Below, one piece after another: positions 20,995 through 31,472 of a stretch of DNA of 64,000 bases. Source of the DNA: Drosophila pseudoobscura (Eukaryota > Arthropoda > Insecta > Diptera > Drosophilidae); assembly GCF_009870125.1 (NCBI RefSeq), contig NC_046683.1:18795001-18859000 (forward strand), read 5' to 3'. The position numbers and the translations under genes are program-made. Each line of letters opens with the position of its first letter. Position 1 is the stretch's first letter. Below the pieces are notes generated by a model, which was not told where the DNA came from, searched no databases, and saw only the letters and a list, made by a program, of their open reading frames with translations.

Positions 20995-21425
20995 TTTGCG
21001 TGTGTGTGTTTAGTATTGCTGGCCGCTAGAACTGAAATTTGGTTCTGAGTTTGGTTCTTGTTTTGGGTCTTTTGATGAACTGACCTACCACCACAAAATA
21101 AATGATGAATAGCCCAGGGGTAGGGGTATGGTACACTACGGCGCGGGAAATGAAATAAAAGCTGTTATTTGTTTGATTAATACCACAAAATATAAAATAT
21201 TACAATAATATAATTGCACATTTATTTCCTTATTTTAAACAGGTTGATTATAAATTATAAAAATTATGTAAACGCCGTCGGTTCTCGACTTTTTTGTTTA
21301 TTATAACTAAAACAATGATTTATCTAAATATACAATATAAGAAAAAATATATATACATATGTATACTAAAATAAATATGCATAAATATATATATTTCTTT
21401 CTATAAATAGAGGATATACCAAACA
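20995..21425. other. AT-rich non-coding stretch, copy 2
   Basis: Same as 7191-7617. No gene seen. Confidence 0.5.
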
Positions 21426-21505
21426 CAGAGTACACACACAATATGTTTCGACAAAAATGTGTGATTGTATGCTTCTTTCGTTTTCAGAGATCTGATTGTG
21501 ATGCT
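21426..21505 (+). mobile_element. Third Harbinger end fragment, copy 2
   Basis: Same as 7618-7705. Confidence 0.7.
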
Positions 21506-21529
21506 ACTTTCTGTTTTCGTGTGTGTGTT

Positions 21530-21833
21530 CTAGTATTGCGGGGGTGTCGATGATACAAACTATGCGTGCGGTTGATTTCATCTAGAAATTTCTACTAACT
21601 TCCACTCCACAAAAGAAGGCGAGCCAAAAGGGAATGGAAAGATGATGCGTTGAGACGGTCTAATGCAAAACGGTACACATATGTATGTAGATGTATGCGT
21701 GTGCAGTTGCGGGCTTTAGCTATACGTGTGAGTACATTACAGCTATGTTTTGGACACAAGCAATAACAACAAAGCTATGCGCGTAAGAGTAGTTACTTAG
21801 GCGGTGCAATACAATCATGTGCATATGAATAGG
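21530..21833 (+). repeat. Long inverted repeat, left arm, copy 2
   Basis: Counterpart of 7727-8030. Its partner is 35774-36079, now separated by the gypsy and Tc1 insertions. Confidence 0.65.
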
Positions 21834-22400
21834 GCAGTTGTAATATACCAGACCCCCTGAACGGCTGAACGATAAAAACTTTATGATTGCGCAGGTTCTT
21901 GCGCAGCTTTCGGTTCTCGTCCAGCGTCTGCTGTTGCTTCCCACTCACCGACTGCACGCAGGCCCATGACCTTTCCACTCTTGGAAAGTGATCAGTAGCA
22001 GCTGGAGTGGGAGGCACTGCAAGAAAGATTGGTGTTAGGCGTTGGGTGGAAGCCTGTGGGGTCGGTTTTTTCGGCCTATCACCATTGAATCTCCGCTCTG
22101 AGAATCAAGCCAGCCGATCTCGTCTAGCCGCTTGAGGAATATTTTGTTCCGCTTGAGATCTATCTGGGGGGCCTCGCCGTGTGCCTCAGGCAGTTCGTCC
22201 AGCACACGGTGGTAGCTATGGGCTCAGTGCTGGCATTGGACCACTCCAAGGTCCTTGCTTTTATCGTCGAGGAGGAAATCGTTTTATTGCGTAAGGGCAT
22301 CGGACAGATTCCCGACATTCCCTGCGTGTTTCCTTTGGAGCCTCTTGGCTTTGCTGAGTCTGGGCGTCTCCGAATTTGGCATAGACTTTTCGTTCAAGAC
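21793..22400 (-). pseudogene. Unidentified minus-strand gene fragments, copy 2
   Basis: Same as 7990-8600, essentially unchanged. Confidence 0.4.
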
Positions 22401-22732
22401 GAATCCTCACCGGTGACACCGTCAACCCAATATATGTATGTAATTATATGGGACTGCTCCTCCGGTACGGCGTAGGTCCACATGCCAGACCACGAACAGA
22501 ACGAACGCTGAGGAATGAAAATTCTTATTGGAGCGAGATAACGATCCAAAGAAAACACGTGGGAGGTTTAATAAAGAAATCGACTAAGTTTTTATTTTTA
22601 GCAAGCAAAAATTATGGGTTGCTTTCGCCTTCCCTATCGCTCTCTCAATCTGTCATCCAACAATCGTCGACATTAATAAATCGATCGCAATACACGTTGC
22701 TTAAGAAGCGCATTAAACAATTACATACATAT

Positions 22733-23596
22733 TGTGAGGAACCATGGTTCCCACAGGCCGAGTGCGACCAAAAGCACAGTCGGATAAAAGCTGACGGCCG
22801 GCCGGATAAGGCGAAGGTCAGGCCAGATGCCCCCGGTTATCCGGACGCGGCGAAGAGGCCAAGGGCCTCGAGAGGGGAAGTGCCCTGCTCTCGGAGAGAG
22901 AGACACAAGAGAGGCAAAGGAAACGGCGGGATCGGGCCAGCAGTAATTTGGCGCATGACCAAATAAGGGCACGGGATCACGCCGCCGGCCAGGCCCCGTT
23001 ACGAAGGCCGTGGAAACCAGGAGACGGCGATGGAAAACTACCGACGCCGAGCCGGGGCCTGGCAAGGGGCTATAAAAGGAGGCGGCGGCGTCAAAGCGGG
23101 TCTCTTTTCCCGCGGATAAGTAAGCGCGCGCGCACGTTGAGACCCGGTCGAAACGCAAGAGTGATACTCGGTACGAAACAAAGAAGTGTAGTGAAGTGTA
23201 GCAGCAGGCAGACAGGCCCCGCCTGCCCCCCCAGAGTAAGTCTAAGTTAAGTGAAGATCCCCGTACGCCGGCGGAAGCTAGGAGGGGAGTGCGAGACGTG
23301 GAGTGCGGATTCGAGTGGCGGACCAAAGCAATAGCGGAGGTCAACTTGCCCCAATCAATAGCCTCGACGCTGCCACACCCGACGAGAACCCCCGCGTGGT
23401 GGAGATCGGTAATTAAGAGAAACTGTAACACCTAGCCCTAAGTCCTAATAGAATTGCGAATAAAGCGAAAATCAAATAAAAGGAAAGTCTTATCATTTGT
23501 CGTTGGGGGCAACAATAAAAATACGTTGCTGCGAATCTGCCGACCGCTGAGCGAGCCCAGCAAACTCAAGCGAGCCCAAAAAGCAGGTTCGTTACA
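22733..23596 (+). repeat. 5' LTR of gypsy element
   Basis: Starts TGTGAGGAACC and ends GGTTCGTTACA. Contains a TATA box (TATAAAAGG at 23071) that would start the RNA about 25-30 bp downstream, near TCTCTTTTCCCGCGG, and an AATAAA at 23459-23464 with CAATAAAAATA later. Confidence 0.93.
23071..23078 (+). promoter_or_regulatory. TATA box of 5' LTR
   Basis: TATAAAAG preceded by GGCAAGGGGC. The same sequence occurs in the 3' LTR at about 31808. Expected to drive the genomic RNA. Confidence 0.75.
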
Positions 23597-23598
23597 AC

Positions 23599-23616
23599 TG
23601 GCGCCCAACGTGGGGC
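23599..23616 (+). other. Primer binding site, tRNA-Lys type
   Basis: TGGCGCCCAACGTGGGGC lies 2 bp after the 5' LTR. It matches the complement of the 3' end of tRNA-Lys (CTT type), the primer class used by gypsy-related and several vertebrate retroelements. All 18 bases look usable. Confidence 0.85.
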
Positions 23617-23665
23617 CTACAACGACAAATAATAGGACAAAGGGAGGGAGAGTATAGACGAGAGA

Positions 23666-24997
23666 ATGGGGAAGGGACAATGGATCCATCGGTTGAGAAA
23701 GGAGGAGCTTGTCCAATGCGGCCACGCCTTCGGCGTGCGGTTGGAGGGTACCGTGGACGAAATGAGAAGAACCTTTAAGGAATGGATGAGGGAACACGAG
23801 GATGAGGCAGAGTGGGCCGATCTGATAGAGGTGTGGGAGTGTCGGGCGAACAGGTCCTCGCCGACACCCCGGGCGGACGATAAACAAGCCGCGTACGAGC
23901 ACCTGGCGCCCCCACCCGGCGCAGCCGCGGCTGCGCTGTGGAGGTCCCCAGTCGATATACAAAGAGAGTTGATAGCGAGTCTCTCAGTGCCCATACCGGA
24001 ACGCTCACACACAGGAACGCCTAGCAGGCCCCGTCACCCAGGAAGGGATCGAAGCCGAGAAGCCGAGAGGGAGAGAGTCGAACCAGCCACCACACGGCCA
24101 GCACACCTGGACTACGCTAGAGTGGCGAAACAGGTGAGAGAGTGGTCGTTCCGGTTCGACGGTACGACGAAGCCTCTCGAGTTCTTGGAGCAGGTCGAGT
24201 GGTCCGCCGAGACATACGGTCTGGATCCGGATCTGATCCCCAGGGCGATGCCGGAGCTGCTAAAAGGGCGGGCGTTGATGTGGTTCGTGGCGAACAATCG
24301 GCAGTGGAGAACGTGGAAAGAGTTCTCTTCCAGCTTCCAGGCTTACTTTCTGCCTCGGGGATATTTTGAGAAGTTGCTGCAGGAAGTGAGGATGCGGAAA
24401 CAGAAGTGGGGCGAGCCGTTCAAAGAATACATGGTAGAGATGCAGACAGTTATGCGACCCCTGAAATGTCCCCAAGAGGAGCAAACAGAGTTGATTCGGG
24501 AGAATAGCATGCCCGACTTGAGAGCGTATATGAGACCACGCCGGTGCAAGGATCTCGACACCATGATGGAACTGGCAGACGAGTTCGAGGCGCTGGAAAG
24601 GGACCGCCTAGAGTTCCAACGGGAGAATCCCACCGTGAAAGCCCGGGCAGCGAATCCCTTCCACAAGCCGGCCGACACGACGGCATGTCGACGATGCAAA
24701 GACGGCCCGCTGGAGGAGGCAGCACGGGAGGAAAGGGGAGCGCATGGCCGCTTGCCGACACCGACCAACGGCAATATCGAGGACGGATATGTCAAGAATC
24801 CGGCCCAGGCGTGCCGAAGGTGTGGGAGCGCGGATCATTGGAGCCGGGAGTGCAACGGTCGACCGCTCACCTACTGCTGGAGATGCGGAAAAGTGGGCAT
24901 CTCGGCGTGGCAGTGCTGCAGGAAGACGGGAAACGCCCCGCGACCCACGCCGCGGAGGGCCGTGCCAGGGTCGCAAGAAACGGTCCCTCAAGCCTAG
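23666..24997 (+). CDS. gag: gag polyprotein of gypsy element
   Basis: 443-residue frame starting at ATG in GAGAATGGGG. The central region (EWSFRFDGTTKPLEFLEQVE ... WRTWKEFSSSFQAYFLPRGY) has the capsid-like pattern of Ty3/gypsy Gag. Near the C-terminus is one canonical zinc knuckle, CRRCGSADHWSRECN (CX2CX4HX4C). A second, CWRCGKVGISAWQC, has isoleucine in place of the histidine. Gag should assemble particles and bind the RNA. The frame overlaps pol, and the G GGA AAC heptamer at 24928-24934 sits in its last codons. Confidence 0.88.
   Translation: MGKGQWIHRLRKEELVQCGHAFGVRLEGTVDEMRRTFKEWMREHEDEAEWADLIEVWECRANRSSPTPRADDKQAAYEHLAPPPGAAAAALWRSPVDIQRELIASLSVPIPERSHTGTPSRPRHPGRDRSREAERERVEPATTRPAHLDYARVAKQVREWSFRFDGTTKPLEFLEQVEWSAETYGLDPDLIPRAMPELLKGRALMWFVANNRQWRTWKEFSSSFQAYFLPRGYFEKLLQEVRMRKQKWGEPFKEYMVEMQTVMRPLKCPQEEQTELIRENSMPDLRAYMRPRRCKDLDTMMELADEFEALERDRLEFQRENPTVKARAANPFHKPADTTACRRCKDGPLEEAAREERGAHGRLPTPTNGNIEDGYVKNPAQACRRCGSADHWSRECNGRPLTYCWRCGKVGISAWQCCRKTGNAPRPTPRRAVPGSQETVPQA
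24928..24934 (+). promoter_or_regulatory. Candidate -1 frameshift slippery site
   Basis: GGGAAAC positioned as G GGA AAC in the gag frame (codons for G-N in KTGNAPR). A -1 slip enters the pol frame at once (RPATHAAEG). A short GC hairpin follows (CCGCG 24938-24942 with CGCGG 24951-24955). The heptamer is a known retroviral -1 signal, for example in type-D simian retroviruses. The hairpin spacer of 3 nt is shorter than usual. Confidence 0.7.
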
Positions 24998-27900
24998 TCG
25001 GCAGGCTGATCTGCGAGGAGGAGCAGTTATCCGCAGTAGTGGAGGTCGCGGGCGTGGAGCTGCAAGCCACGGTGGATACAGGAGGCACCAGCAGTTTCGT
25101 GAGCCGCGAGCTGGCGGACCGACTGAAGGGTGAAGGCCGGGAGGTGGCGGCAAGGAAAAGGGTGAGGTTGGCAGATGGCCATAGCCAGGAGATCACACAC
25201 CAGATCGAAACGAAGGTAGGCTTTGGGAACAAGGAGATCCCAATGGTGCTACTCGTATTGCCGGGTGTGATCGACGAGTTAGTGTTGGGATGGGATTACC
25301 TCCGCGCGGTCGGGGCAGTGGTGACCTGTGCAGGACACAGGGTGGTGATCCCTGCCCAAGATCGGGAACGAGGAGGCCAGGAGGAAAGACTGTCAGTGGC
25401 GAAGGCCGAAGCTGGAGAGACAGGACCGGAATACGCCAACAAGACGGACACGACCCTAAGAACGGCCGCCCGAGAGGTGGCGGAAAGCACAAACGGGAAT
25501 GAGGGGGCGAGGGAAGAGCCAGTGGAGGACTTCTTGGCCCGAGAGTTGGAGGCGTTTGCCAAGATCGAGGGGGTGTCTAATGTGGCGGTGCATACAATCA
25601 CCATGAGTGACCCGCAACCGATTAAACAAAGGTATTACCCAAAGAACCCCAAAATGCAGGCCGAGATTAACCAGAAAGTGGACGAACTGGTAGAAAAGGG
25701 ATGCATAGAGCCGTCAAAGAGCCCCTACAGTTCGCCTATAGTGATGGTGAAGAAGAAGAATGGCAAGTGGAGATTGTGCGTGGACTTTCGTCAAGTGAAC
25801 GCGAGATCAGTAAAGGACGCATACCCAATGCCCAGGATCGATTACATACTCGATCAGCTGCGGGAAGCAAAGTTCATAAGTAGCCTGGATCTGAAGGATG
25901 GATATTGGCAGATCCCCCTGGCCGAGAGCAGCCGGCCGATCACGGCGTTCACGGTGCCCGGCAAGGGGCTATACCAATGGAAGGTGATGCCGTTTGGGTT
26001 ACACTCCGCGTCGGCCACCTTTCAACGGGCATTAGACCAAGTGATAGGGCCCGAGATGATGCCGCACGCATTCGCGTACCAGGATGACATAGTGGTCATC
26101 GGGCGAACAGAAGAAGAACACCGAAGAAACCTGAAAGAGGTATTTCGACGGCTCCGATTGGCCAACCTGCGGCTGAATGCGGACAAGTGCGAATTCTTCA
26201 GGAAAGAGCTGCGGTATCTGGGCCACAAGGTAACCGGCGAAGGGATATGTACGGACCCCGAGAAAGTCGCAGCCATCGCCGAACTGAAACCGCCGACCAA
26301 TGTCAAGGAGCTAAGGCAGTACTTGGGAGTGGCCTCGTGGTACCGGAGGTTCGTGCCCGACTTCGCCACCCTAGTGCAGCCTCTCACCGGGCTCCTCAAG
26401 AAGAAGACAGAATGGGTCTGGACCCGGGAACGGCAGGAAGCGTTCGAGGAGGTGAAGAGAAGACTAGTGGCGGACCCCGTGCTGGCGTGCCCCGACTTCT
26501 CGAAGAAATTCATCCTGCAGACAGACGCCAGTGATTATGGGCTGGGCGCGATTCTCACTCAGGAGACGGAAAGGGGAGAGCGGGTAATATCGTATGCTAG
26601 CAGGACGCTAAACGGACCCGAAAGGAACTATTCGGCGACGGAGAAAGAATGTCTGGCCATTGTGTGGGCCATACGCCGGTTGAGGCCATACTTGGAAGGG
26701 TATCGCTTCAAGGTGGTCACGGACCACATGGCTCTGAAATGGTTAAATAGCATAGAGAGTCCGTCGGGAAGAGTGGCGAGATGGGCATTAGAGTTGCAGC
26801 AGTACGACTTTGAAATCGCATACAGGAAAGGACAGCTCAACGTGGTAGCCGACGCACTCTCCCGACAGCCGGTGGAGGAGCGAGGCCGTCGAATAAGAAA
26901 TGTGGAGGGAACACCGCCAGTGGGCGAGCCGCCCTGCAAGTGGTTAGAAGGCATGGCAGAGAAGATCAGGAAAGAAGCCCCAAAGTACCCCGACTATGTG
27001 GAGAAGGGGGGGAACCTGTACCGGCACATTCCGCACCGGGCCGGGAGCGAGGAAGTCGCCTCGTGGAAGTTATGTGTGCCGAAATATGCCCGAGAAAGGG
27101 TTTTAAAGGAGAGCCACGATAACCCGGAGGCAGGCCACGCCGGCGGAAGGAGAACCGCGGCACGGGTGGCGGCAAGGTATTACTGGCCGGGGATGTACAG
27201 AGACGTGAGGGCCTACGTGCGGAAGTGCGAACTGTGTTTGCGTTTTAAGCCAAGTCAGCTACAAGCGGCAGGGGAGATGTTGACACAGGTACCGGAAGAG
27301 CCATGGGCAACGGTATGCGCGGACTTCGTGGGTCCTCTGCCGAGATCGAAGCATGGGAACTCGATGCTGCTGGTGCTAGTGGATCGATTCTCAAAATGGA
27401 CCGAGTTGGTGCCGCTGAGGAAGGCCACAGCCGAGGCACTAATAAAGGCCTGTCGAGAACGCATAATAGCCCGGTTTGGGGCACCCAAAGTCTTCATTAC
27501 AGACAATGGGGTGCAGTTTGCGGGCAGGGCATTTAAACGATTTCTGGAGAAGCTAGGAGTCCGCCACCAGTTCACGGCGCCATACACGCCGCAAGAAAAC
27601 CCGACAGAGCGAACAAACAGAACAATAAAGACCATGATCGCTCAGTTCACCGAGGGCGATCAAAGGTGTTGGGACGAAAAATGGCCGGAGCTAATGCTGG
27701 CCATGAATTCGGGAGTGTCGGATACAACAGGATATTCACCGGCGTTCGTGGTGCAAGGAAGGGAACCCCGGCTGCCCAAGGCTCTATATGATGAGGAGAC
27801 GGTAGGCACGGGGCAGGGCACAGAGACACCGGAAGAAAATGCGAAGAAGTTAAAAGAGCTGTTTCAGTTGGTACGACGAAACTTGGAAAGGGCAGCCCAG

Positions 27901-28149
27901 GATCAGGCCAGGCACTACAACCTGAGAAGAAGACCGTGGAGACCCAAAGTGGGAGAAACCGTATGGGCCAAACAGCATCACCTGTCCAATGCAGCGGAGG
28001 GATTCGCCGCGAAGCTGGCACCAAGGTACGATGGGCCGTACCAGATAGAAGACTTCATATCCCCCGTTATCTGCAGCCTAAGAAAGGAGGGCGACAGGAA
28101 AAAGAGAACGGCCCACATACGCGACCTGAAACCCCAGCCCGACGATTGA
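24934..28149 (+). CDS. pol: pol polyprotein of gypsy element (PR-RT-RH-IN)
   Basis: Open from 24544 to 28149 in the -1 frame relative to gag; the translated part should begin at the frameshift. Domains in order: aspartic protease with VDTGGTSSF (D at 25075); reverse transcriptase with FRQVNARSVKDAYPMPRID and the YQDD catalytic box at 26077-26088; RNase H starting TDASDYGLGAIL; integrase with a zinc-binding His/Cys region (YVRKCELCLRFKPSQ), then ADFVGPL, ITDNGVQF and NPTERTNRTIK giving D, D and E (E codon at 27607) with 34 residues between the last two. A chromodomain is not evident; the tail ends RKKRTAHIRDLKPQPDD. No stop or frameshift is seen, so the enzymes appear intact. Confidence 0.93.
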   Translation, partial: RPATHAAEGRARVARNGPSSLVGRLICEEEQLSAVVEVAGVELQATVDTGGTSSFVSRELADRLKGEGREVAARKRVRLADGHSQEITHQIETKVGFGNKEIPMVLLVLPGVIDELVLGWDYLRAVGAVVTCAGHRVVIPAQDRERGGQEERLSVAKAEAGETGPEYANKTDTTLRTAAREVAESTNGNEGAREEPVEDFLARELEAFAKIEGVSNVAVHTITMSDPQPIKQRYYPKNPKMQAEINQKVDELVEKGCIEPSKSPYSSPIVMVKKKNGKWRLCVDFRQVNARSVKDAYPMPRIDYILDQLREAKFISSLDLKDGYWQIPLAESSRPITAFTVPGKGLYQWKVMPFGLHSASATFQRALDQVIGPEMMPHAFAYQDDIVVIGRTEEEHRRNLKEVFRRLRLANLRLNADKCEFFRKELRYLGHKVTGEGICTDPEKVAAIAELKPPTNVKELRQYLGVASWYRRFVPDFATLVQPLTGLLKKKTEWVWTRERQEAFEEVKRRLVADPVLACPDFSKKFILQTDASDYGLGAILTQETERGERVISYASRTLNGPERNYSATEKECLAIVWAIRRLRPYLEGYRFKVVTDHMALKWLNSIESPSGRVARWALELQQYDFEIAYRKGQLNVVADALSRQPVEERGRRIRNVEGTPPVGEPPCKWLEGMAEKIRKEAPKYPDYVEKGGNLYRHIPHRAGSEEVASWKLCVPKYARERVLKESHDNPEAGHAGGRRTAARVAARYYWPGMYRDVRAYVRKCELCLRFKPSQLQAAGEMLTQVPEEPWATVCADFVGPLPRSKHGNSMLLVLVDRFSKWTELVPLRKATAEALIKACRERIIARFGAPKVFITDNGVQFAGRAFKRFLEKLGVRHQFTAPYTPQENPTERTNRTIKTMIAQFTEGDQRCWDEKWPELMLAMNSGVSDTTGYSPAFVVQGREPRLPKALYDEETVGTGQGTETPEENAKKLKELFQLVRRNLERAAQDQARHYNLRRRPWRPKVGETVWAKQHHLSNAAEGFAAKLAPRYDGPYQIEDFISPVICSLRKEGDRKKRTAHIRDLKPQPDD

Positions 28150-29439
28150 GGGACGCAGGGGTGAGAGGGAATGGATGGAATGGGTCGCCCTAAAAGGGTC
28201 GCGCAGGACCGGGAACGGTAGGGTGCCACGCAGGACACGGGGGAGGGTGCCGCGCAGGACACGCACGAGACTCGTCAGCACGCAGGGTGACGGACTGGTG
28301 CACTCAGACACGGGGGAAGGGTGCCGCGCAGGACACGCACGAGACTCGTCAGCACGCAGGGTGACGGACTGGCGCACTTAGATTTAATAAAAAAAAAAAA
28401 AAAAAAAAGAGGAAGAGCAGGAAAGCTGTGGTTGGAACGATCTGAAAAAAAAGAGTGAGAATTAGTAGGAGTAAAGAAAATTAATGCGAGAAGAGGGAAA
28501 AGCTCAGCAAACCTGAACAGGAAACGCGTCCCCAAAGCTGGGAGGCGAATCCGGGGCCGGGGAGGGTAATCTCAGGCAGCGGATGACCAAAGAAAGCCCA
28601 GGGGCCAGGCTCACGCCTCAACGCGGTCTCACAGGGCAACTACAAGCGTCAGGCCGGAACGACGGGTGCCGCTCATGCGTGGTCTACCGGGCGAGGAGTC
28701 GGATGATCCTCGGGTCCGAGCCACTGTGTGAGGGAGACGCCGGTCAAAAGAGTCCGGCCGGGGGCGCGTAGTAGTTGCCCTGGGATGTGAGCCAAAGATT
28801 CCAGCCCGGGCGGAGGGTCGAAGGACCCGTTGGTCACGAGCGGAATCGCGGCAAGCGACCCGCAGTGAGGGCAGAGGGCGAGCTGGAAAGGAAGAGAGGG
28901 TTAAGTAAAAGGCATCCGGGTCGGGAGAACTCACCCAGGCCAAGGAGGGTCCAATCAGCACGGGAGGAAGAACAGAGCGACGGTAGCAGGGAAGTAGATT
29001 GTAATTAAAATAAAAGGAGAATATATATATACAGAAAACAAATGTACGTACGCACAAATGGGAAGGGGGTGGGTCCATCAAAGATGAGAAAAGAATATTA
29101 TCCGTCAGCCAACACAGAACGCGGCGAGAACACAACAGTATCCAAAAAAAAAAGACAAGGCGAAGCCGGATAAAGAGCGGAGAGCGCGTCGGTACTCACC
29201 CAACCAGGGGAAAGATGCCGTTAGAGAGCGAGGCCGGTAGAGAGCCAAGCCATGAGCACATACGTAACAACCGTTAGAACCAGGCAAGAGAGACCGAACC
29301 CGACGCACCGGCACCGTTAGAGGGAACGACTGGTAATGCAACGCGGGTATATATGCGGGTGGAAGACGGAACGGCGGACACTTGAAGGTAATTATCAACA
29401 AGGAGAAAGCACAGCAAGAAAAAAAAAGAGAAAAAAAAA
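28150..29439 (+). other. Leader region between pol and ORF3
   Basis: About 1.3 kb. Contains a direct repeat of about 100 bp (28215-28380: two rounds of GGGTGCCGCGCAGGACACG and CGAGACTCGTCAGCACGCAG), an A run of 20 at 28389, and a GC-rich part (28640-28840) with diverged relatives at 33945-34165. No conserved protein. Splice signals for a subgenomic ORF3 RNA are possible but not assigned. Confidence 0.5.
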
Positions 29440-31095
29440 ATGGAGACGAAACGGCTCAACCACGAGGACGGGAAGAAGAAGATGGAAGACCTCAGGGCTT
29501 TCTTGGATGAGCAGCAGGCGATAGTGGGGGAGGGGGGCTACCGCGCCGAGGCTTCTCGTCAGCGACGGGCGTCCGTGCTCTCGCGTGGCGACGAGGAGGA
29601 TTGGTGCGATGGCTCCCAGTTCCTCCAACTGTTGGCCTCGCCGTTGGTATCTCCGGCGCCGTCGGGCCACGACTCCGTGTCACCGACGGTATCCTCAGAC
29701 GAGGGGGCCGGGGAGATCGAGGACGACGTGATTTGCGTCGACGGTCCACGCGCCCCAACCGCCCAAGAGAAGGCCAGCGTGAGAAGGCCGCGGACCATGC
29801 GCGACCGGGGCGAGGCGTTAAAACGGAAGTTCCAGGAGGCGACGGCGGAGGAGAAGCGCCGGATCCGCCGGGTGCTGGAGGCGGCGCGAACGATCGGACG
29901 GCGGAGGGACGAGCGGCTGGAGGCGCGGCGGCGACAGGAGAGAAAGGCCACCAGGAAGGAGGAGCCCGGCCACGAGAGCGACGAGGCGCCGCCACCCCCG
30001 CCATTCCGAGTGGTGCGGCCGCCGATGCAGTCCCCGGCCAGGGGCGAGCGGGCCTCGAATCCCGAGGCCGAATGGCAGCGGCGACTGCAACAGGCCGAGG
30101 AGGAGGAAGACGAATTGTGGCAGCCTACGCCACCAGGCGAGGACGAAGAGGGCTCCGAGAGGCGGCCACCGCAAGCCTAGGAGCAGCAGCAGCCGCATCA
30201 GCAGTACCAGCAGCAGCAGCAGCCGCAGCAGCAGCAGCAGCCGCAGCAGCAGCAGCAGCAGCACCAACATCAGCAGCGCCAGCAGCAGCAGCAGCAGCAG
30301 CAAGAGAACGGGCAGTGGCAGCAGCAGCCACAATGGAGGGGACCGGAGGCGGCCGTAATAGGGCCATACGTGTCCCAGGAGGTGAGGACCGCCGTGCGCC
30401 AGGGGATGGTGTGGCACCATCAGACCCTGCACATCACGTGGGCCTCGGGGCCCGCCCCGTGCGAAACTCAGCCAGAGACCGGCGCCCGGGTGTGGGAGGA
30501 GAGCCCCCTCGGCAGCAACGACAGGGACCCGCGGAGGAGAAACCACAAATCGGATCCCGCGCCGGCGACGGCAGAGGCGGCGACGGCAGAGGCGGCGACG
30601 GCAGCGGCAGAGACGGCGACGGCAGAGGCGGCGACGGCAGAGTCGGCGACGGCAGAGGCGGCGACGGCGGAGGCGGCGACGGCGGAGACGGCGACGGCAG
30701 AGACGGCGACGGCAGAGGCAGCGACGGCGGAGGCGGCGACGGCGGAGGCGACGGAACACGCGGAGGTCGAGGCGTGGGAACGCGGTCCGTGGGTGTGGCC
30801 CGCGCCGGAGAGGTCGGGGGCGGTCGAGCGCCCAACACTGAAGAGGCAGGCCTCCTGCCCGGAGCCCCAGGCAAGACCCAAGCGGCCGGCCCTGCAGCGG
30901 CAGAGCTCAGCACCGGCAGCCACGGGCCACTGGAAGGCGATCCCGCGGGAGGAGTGGCCGGCGGCAGTGAGCCGCGCACAGGCCCAGATACGCCTCGTGG
31001 GTAGACGTGTGAAAAAATTGGTAAGCGATCGAGGTACGCGTTACCGCATCGCCATGTCGGCCACGCGCACGGAGGTATTCCGAGAACAAAAATAA
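29440..31095 (+). CDS. ORF3 of gypsy element with internal in-frame TAG
   Basis: Starts METKRLNHEDGKKKMEDL after an A-rich tract. The first 246 codons are highly charged, with coiled-coil-like KRKFQEATAEEKRRIRRVLE. They end at TAG (30178-30180), but the same frame stays open for another 304 codons: a polyglutamine stretch (30181-30310), VIGPYVSQEVRTAVRQGM, a run of about a dozen EAATA-type repeats (30565-30755) and a basic tail GRRVKKLVSDRGTRYRI, stop at 31095. There is no signal peptide, membrane span or furin site, so it is not a standard envelope gene. It occupies the env position. Function unknown; it may be a regulatory or particle-associated protein. The TAG may be a point mutation or a readthrough codon. 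Confidence 0.6.
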
Positions 31096-31457
31096 AGGAA
31101 GACGGAGAAGAGAAGAAAAAGGGGGGGGGGGGGGGGGCAGCAGAAACACAAAAGGAAAAAAGGGCAGAACACGCGGGAGAATATGAATAAAGAAAAAAAA
31201 GAAGAAAACGGAATATCGACTAGGGGGGGAAGTATCGAGGGGATCGCAGAAGCGCCCCTACACGTTATCGATAGGCGGGAGTCGGCGCCAGCCAGAAAAG
31301 TGCAAGGGCTGACAGCGCCCCCGAGTCAAGGCGCCAGAGGGCGCCAGAACGCCGGCGATCACAGGTACAACAAAGGGCGCGCGCAACTTCGGGCCGTTTG
31401 AATGAGGAAAGCCCACCCCATCCCGAGATCGCGGAAAACGGAAGTATTCCGCTACGG

Positions 31458-31472
31458 GAAGAAAGAGGGGGG
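31458..31472 (+). other. Polypurine tract
   Basis: GGAAGAAAGAGGGGG-type purine run immediately before the 3' LTR; expected plus-strand primer. An unrelated G16-17 run sits at 31121-31137. Confidence 0.75.

Noticed and set aside
22721..23431. 236-codon minus-strand frame across the 5' LTR, repeated at 31452-32168
   Set aside because: Lies wholly in LTR sequence on the antisense strand; its repetition only reflects LTR identity.
29818..30759. 313-codon minus-strand frame rich in Leu/Arg repeats
   Set aside because: Antisense of the CAG and GCGACGGCAGAG repeats; no domain and no start context.
29601..31004. 467-codon plus-strand open frame overlapping ORF3
   Set aside because: It is alanine/glycine/arginine low complexity, starts at a non-ATG codon and is explained as a shadow of the ORF3 CAG and GGCGAC repeats in a GC-rich region.
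28150..31472. Possible envelope gene making this an errantivirus
   Set aside because: No signal peptide, transmembrane segment or fusion-type motif in ORF3 or between pol and the 3' LTR.
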